Shown piece after piece: positions 6,068-8,271 of a stretch of DNA of 8,271 nt. Source of the stretch: an uncultured Jeotgalicoccus sp. GTDB taxonomy: Bacteria > Bacillota > Bacilli > Staphylococcales > Salinicoccaceae. The stretch spans positions 1 through 8,271 of the forward strand of contig CANRKV010000065.1 of assembly GCA_947631305.1 (NCBI GenBank), given 5' to 3'. A program made the position numbers and the translations under genes. The number at the start of each line of letters is the position of its first letter. Positions within the stretch are counted from its first letter, which is position 1. The notes under the pieces were generated by a model. The model worked only from the letters and a program-made list of their open reading frames with translations, was not told the origin of the DNA and searched no databases.

Positions 6068-6466
6068 ATGACCGAAACAATAACACATGAATGTAACTTA
6101 ACTCAACTGGTGTTCATGCACGGTGAAGAGACAAAATACGAACAGAAACTGCAGGTATCCGAACTGGAAAAAGGGGATACTTATTTGCGCTATACTGAAG
6201 CGCTCGATGACTATGAATTAAATGTAACGGTGCGGCTTGGAGACAACTTCGTTAAACTCCAGCGGCGCGGCATTATCAATATGAATTTCCACTTTGAAGA
6301 AGGTGTGAAGACGGATACGTTTTACGACTCTCCGGCAGGCAGACACCACTTTGAAATAGTGACACACGAACTTACAACCGGCGACGGGACACTGCAGATT
6401 AAATATGATTTATTTGAAAGCGGCGCGCTGCTCGGCAAATATAAATACACGTTGGAGAGGATTTAA
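6068..6466 (+). CDS. ywiB: YwiB-like protein (DUF1934), function unknown
   Basis: The protein has 132 residues from ATG 6068 and resembles B. subtilis YwiB (DUF1934, predicted calycin-like beta-barrel), which is likewise next to argS. The sequence is a series of amphipathic beta-strands, including KGDTYLRYTEAL, YELNVTVRLGDNFVKLQRRG and GTLQIKYDLFESGALLGKYKYTLERI. It has no signal peptide, Cys pairs or obvious active site. An upstream in-frame GTG (6059) would add MIK, but that GTG lies inside AAGGTGAT (6056-6063), a strong match to the anti-Shine-Dalgarno sequence and correctly spaced for ATG 6068, so I take the ATG. It ends 2 nt before argS and shares its promoter. A ligand or a role in translation is not shown. 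Confidence 0.82.
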   Translation: MTETITHECNLTQLVFMHGEETKYEQKLQVSELEKGDTYLRYTEALDDYELNVTVRLGDNFVKLQRRGIINMNFHFEEGVKTDTFYDSPAGRHHFEIVTHELTTGDGTLQIKYDLFESGALLGKYKYTLERI

Positions 6467-6468
6467 TT

Positions 6469-8115
6469 ATGAACTTAAAACAGCAGTTAAAAGAAGCAAT
6501 TGAAGCCGCGATTAAAAAAGCGGACATAGTAGAAGAAATTCCTGAAGTTAAAGTTGAAGTACCGAAAGATAAAAATAACGGAGACTTCTCAACGAATGCA
6601 GCAATGACCTTAACGAAGCTTGCACGTAAAAACCCCCGCGATATCGCACAGGCGATTATCGATAACATCGATAAAGAAGCAGCAAGCATTCAGGAAATCA
6701 GCATCGCGGGACCGGGTTTTATCAACTTTAAAATGAAGACAGCGGAACTCGCTAACGTGATTTACACTGTCCTCGACAAGAAAGGAAATTACGGGCGCAC
6801 AGAGCGTGAAACGGCTGAAAAAGTTCTGATTGAATTTGTGAGTGCGAACCCGACGGGTGACCTGCACATCGGACATGCGAGAAACGCATCTGTCGGCGCA
6901 ACTTTGTCGAATATTTTAGACTTTGCGGGCTACGATGTAACGCGTGAATATTATATTAACGATGCCGGCAACCAGATCAACAACCTTGCGAAATCGATTG
7001 AAGCACGTTTCTTTGAAGCGCTCGGTGAAGAGCTGAAAATGCCTGAAGACGGCTATAACGGTAAAGATATTAAAGTGATCGGCGAGAAATTGGCGTCTGA
7101 GCACCCTGAATATAAAGACCTCGAAGAAGCAGAACGTATTTCTAAATTCCGTGATCTTGGAGTTGAATACGAAATGCGTAAACTGAAAGCGGATCTTGCA
7201 GAATTCCGCATCAATTTTGACAGCTGGTTCAGCGAAACGGCGCTGTATGAAAGCGGCGAAATCGATGAAGCGATGACGAAGATGAAAGATAACGGCTATG
7301 TATTTGAAGCGGACGATGCGACGTGGTTGCGTACGACAGACTTTAAAGACGATAAAGACCGCGTACTCGTGAAAAGCGACGGCACGCTGACTTACTTAAT
7401 GCCGGACATTGCATACCACTACGACAAAGTGGAACGCGGCTTCGACAAGCTGATTAACTTATTCGGCGCGGATCACCACGGTTATATTAACCGTCTGAAA
7501 GCATCTTTAGGTGCTTTAGGTGAGAGCCCTGAAAAACTTGAAATTCAGATTATGCAGCTCGTACGTTTAATTGAAAACGGCGAAGAAGTGAAGATGAGTA
7601 AGCGTACAGGCAAGGCAGTAACACTGCGTGACCTGATTGATATGATTGGCGTGGACGCAGCACGTTACTTCATGATTATGCGTTCGACGGACACTCACTT
7701 CGACTTCGATTTAGACCTTGCACGCAGTGAATCAAGCGACAACCCTGTGTACTATGCACAATATGCGCACGCGAGAATCTGCAGTATCTTACGCCAGGCT
7801 AAAGAACAGGGCTTTGAAATCGATACGGAGAATCCGGTCGATATTATTGAAAACGAGCAAGCGCTTGAGCTGCTTAAAAAAGTTCTGGAATTCCCGAATA
7901 TCGTTAAAGGCGCAGCGGAAGCACGCGCAACACAGCGCATCCCGAACTACATCCACGATTTAGCGGCAAGCTTCCACAAATTCTATAACGCGGAAAAAGT
8001 ACTCGGTGAAAATGCCGATAAAACACGCGCTTATATGTTAATGATTGAAGCTGTGCGCCAGACATTGGAAAATGCACTCCGCCTGATCGACGTATCAGCA
8101 CCGGAAAAAATGTAA
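6469..8115 (+). CDS. argS: Arginyl-tRNA synthetase
   Basis: The 548-residue protein is a complete class Ia arginyl-tRNA synthetase that attaches Arg to tRNA-Arg using ATP. The order of parts is: an N-terminal tRNA-contact domain (about 1-90), the Rossmann catalytic core with SANPTGDLHIGHARN (125-139, HIGH at 133-136), FGADHHGYINRLKA (332-345), KMSK at 375-378, and a DALR-type anticodon-binding domain (about 427-548). The length agrees with Bacillus and Staphylococcus enzymes. Unlike ArgRS forms that lack KMSK, this one keeps it. The ATG has GGAGAGG (6454-6460) at 8 bases, the site lying in the last codons of ywiB. The 2-nt gap shows co-transcription. No T-box leader precedes it. A very large terminator hairpin follows. 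Confidence 0.97.
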   Translation: MNLKQQLKEAIEAAIKKADIVEEIPEVKVEVPKDKNNGDFSTNAAMTLTKLARKNPRDIAQAIIDNIDKEAASIQEISIAGPGFINFKMKTAELANVIYTVLDKKGNYGRTERETAEKVLIEFVSANPTGDLHIGHARNASVGATLSNILDFAGYDVTREYYINDAGNQINNLAKSIEARFFEALGEELKMPEDGYNGKDIKVIGEKLASEHPEYKDLEEAERISKFRDLGVEYEMRKLKADLAEFRINFDSWFSETALYESGEIDEAMTKMKDNGYVFEADDATWLRTTDFKDDKDRVLVKSDGTLTYLMPDIAYHYDKVERGFDKLINLFGADHHGYINRLKASLGALGESPEKLEIQIMQLVRLIENGEEVKMSKRTGKAVTLRDLIDMIGVDAARYFMIMRSTDTHFDFDLDLARSESSDNPVYYAQYAHARICSILRQAKEQGFEIDTENPVDIIENEQALELLKKVLEFPNIVKGAAEARATQRIPNYIHDLAASFHKFYNAEKVLGENADKTRAYMLMIEAVRQTLENALRLIDVSAPEKM

Positions 8116-8118
8116 ATT

Positions 8119-8209
8119 AATAAAACGCACCTGCTTTCCTGGGGCATAGCGTGAGCCTGCAGTCTCACACTTATGCTTTTCCCCAAGGAGTCAGGTGCGT
8201 TTTTATTTT
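8119..8209. terminator. Large compound, probably bidirectional terminator after argS
   Basis: The outer stem is 12 perfect bp (8122-8133 with 8192-8203). Inside it, 8137-8144 pairs with 8181-8189 (one bulged A), CATA (8145-8148) pairs with TATG (8172-8175), and GTGAG (8151-8155) with CTCAC (8164-8168), closing an 8-base loop containing CTGCAG. That is about 33 bp in a single arm. T-runs follow on the right (8200-8204, 8206-8209), and the A-run at 8122-8125 gives a T-run on the other strand, so it can terminate both ways. Confidence 0.85.
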
Positions 8210-8236
8210 CCCCTATATAAGGATGCAGAACTTTAA

Positions 8237-8242
8237 TATAAT
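8237..8242 (+). promoter_or_regulatory. Putative -10 of the gene to the right
   Basis: A perfect TATAAT with a poor -35 position (8214-8219 is TATATA). Its distance to the TTG at 8265 resembles the promoter-to-start distance of ywiB. Confidence 0.35.
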
Positions 8243-8264
8243 GAAGGTAACGGGGTGTTAAACG

Positions 8265-8271
8265 TTGTCGT
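8265..8271 (+). CDS. Possible start of the next gene, cut by the window edge
   Basis: Two starts are possible. TTG 8265 has GGGGTG (8252-8257) 7 bases upstream and a leader of about 16 nt from the predicted start site. GTG 8255 (reading MLNVV and open to the edge) has AAGGT (8244-8248) at 6 bases but would leave almost no leader. Too little is present to identify a product. Confidence 0.25.

Noticed and set aside
6001..6068. T-box or other riboswitch before ywiB-argS
   Set aside because: Only about 17 nt of leader is predicted, with no T-box core motif, specifier stem or antiterminator.
6399..6689. 96-codon minus-strand frame over the ywiB-argS junction
   Set aside because: It is antisense to two convincing genes, has no ribosome site and shows no recognisable protein features.
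1..8271. CRISPR array, insertion sequence, tRNA or rRNA genes, toxin-antitoxin or defence genes
   Set aside because: No spaced repeats, transposase-like proteins, terminal inverted repeats with target duplications or cloverleaf sequences were seen. The window is almost completely filled by housekeeping genes.

Overview
The window is a stretch of ordinary low-GC Firmicute core chromosome. The best fit is family Staphylococcaceae, probably a genus outside Staphylococcus itself such as Jeotgalicoccus, Salinicoccus or Macrococcus. This rests on recognisable HemQ, Pta, LipL, YwfO-type HD protein, YwhD, YwiB and ArgS, a gene order that echoes the B. subtilis ywf/ywh/ywi region, strong AGGAGG-type ribosome binding sites, and a base composition richer in GC than S. 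aureus usually is. The genus is a guess from memory, not a measurement.

Layout. hemQ (coproheme decarboxylase) lies on the minus strand at the left edge and ends in its own terminator. It is divergent from everything else. A 131-base intergenic region carries back-to-back promoters and a CcpA/cre-like palindrome. Then, all on the plus strand, come four transcription units: pta-lipL (11-nt overlap, terminator at about 2734-2761); an MFS transporter alone (terminator 3974-4000); an HD-domain phosphohydrolase with ywhD (11 nt between the genes, terminator 5975-6005); and ywiB-argS (2 nt between the genes), closed by an unusually large compound hairpin at 8119-8209. The last 60 bases hold a promoter-like TATAAT and perhaps the first codons of another gene.

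How the genes relate. Pta makes acetyl phosphate and CoA from acetyl-CoA (overflow metabolism). LipL moves octanoyl or lipoyl groups from GcvH to the E2 subunits of the 2-oxoacid dehydrogenases that make acetyl-CoA, so their tight coupling makes metabolic sense. HemQ finishes heme synthesis by the coproporphyrin-dependent route. The HD protein resembles dNTP triphosphohydrolases, and ArgS charges tRNA-Arg. YwhD and YwiB remain without a firm function.

No new defence, mobile or biosynthetic system is visible. The points worth a second look are small: a shared cre-like site placed about -54.5 from the predicted pta start, a Glu at a position where Pta normally has a catalytic Asp, a possible 55-60 nt transcript between ywhD and ywiB, a roughly 33-bp compound terminator after argS, and a marked over-representation of CTGCAG.
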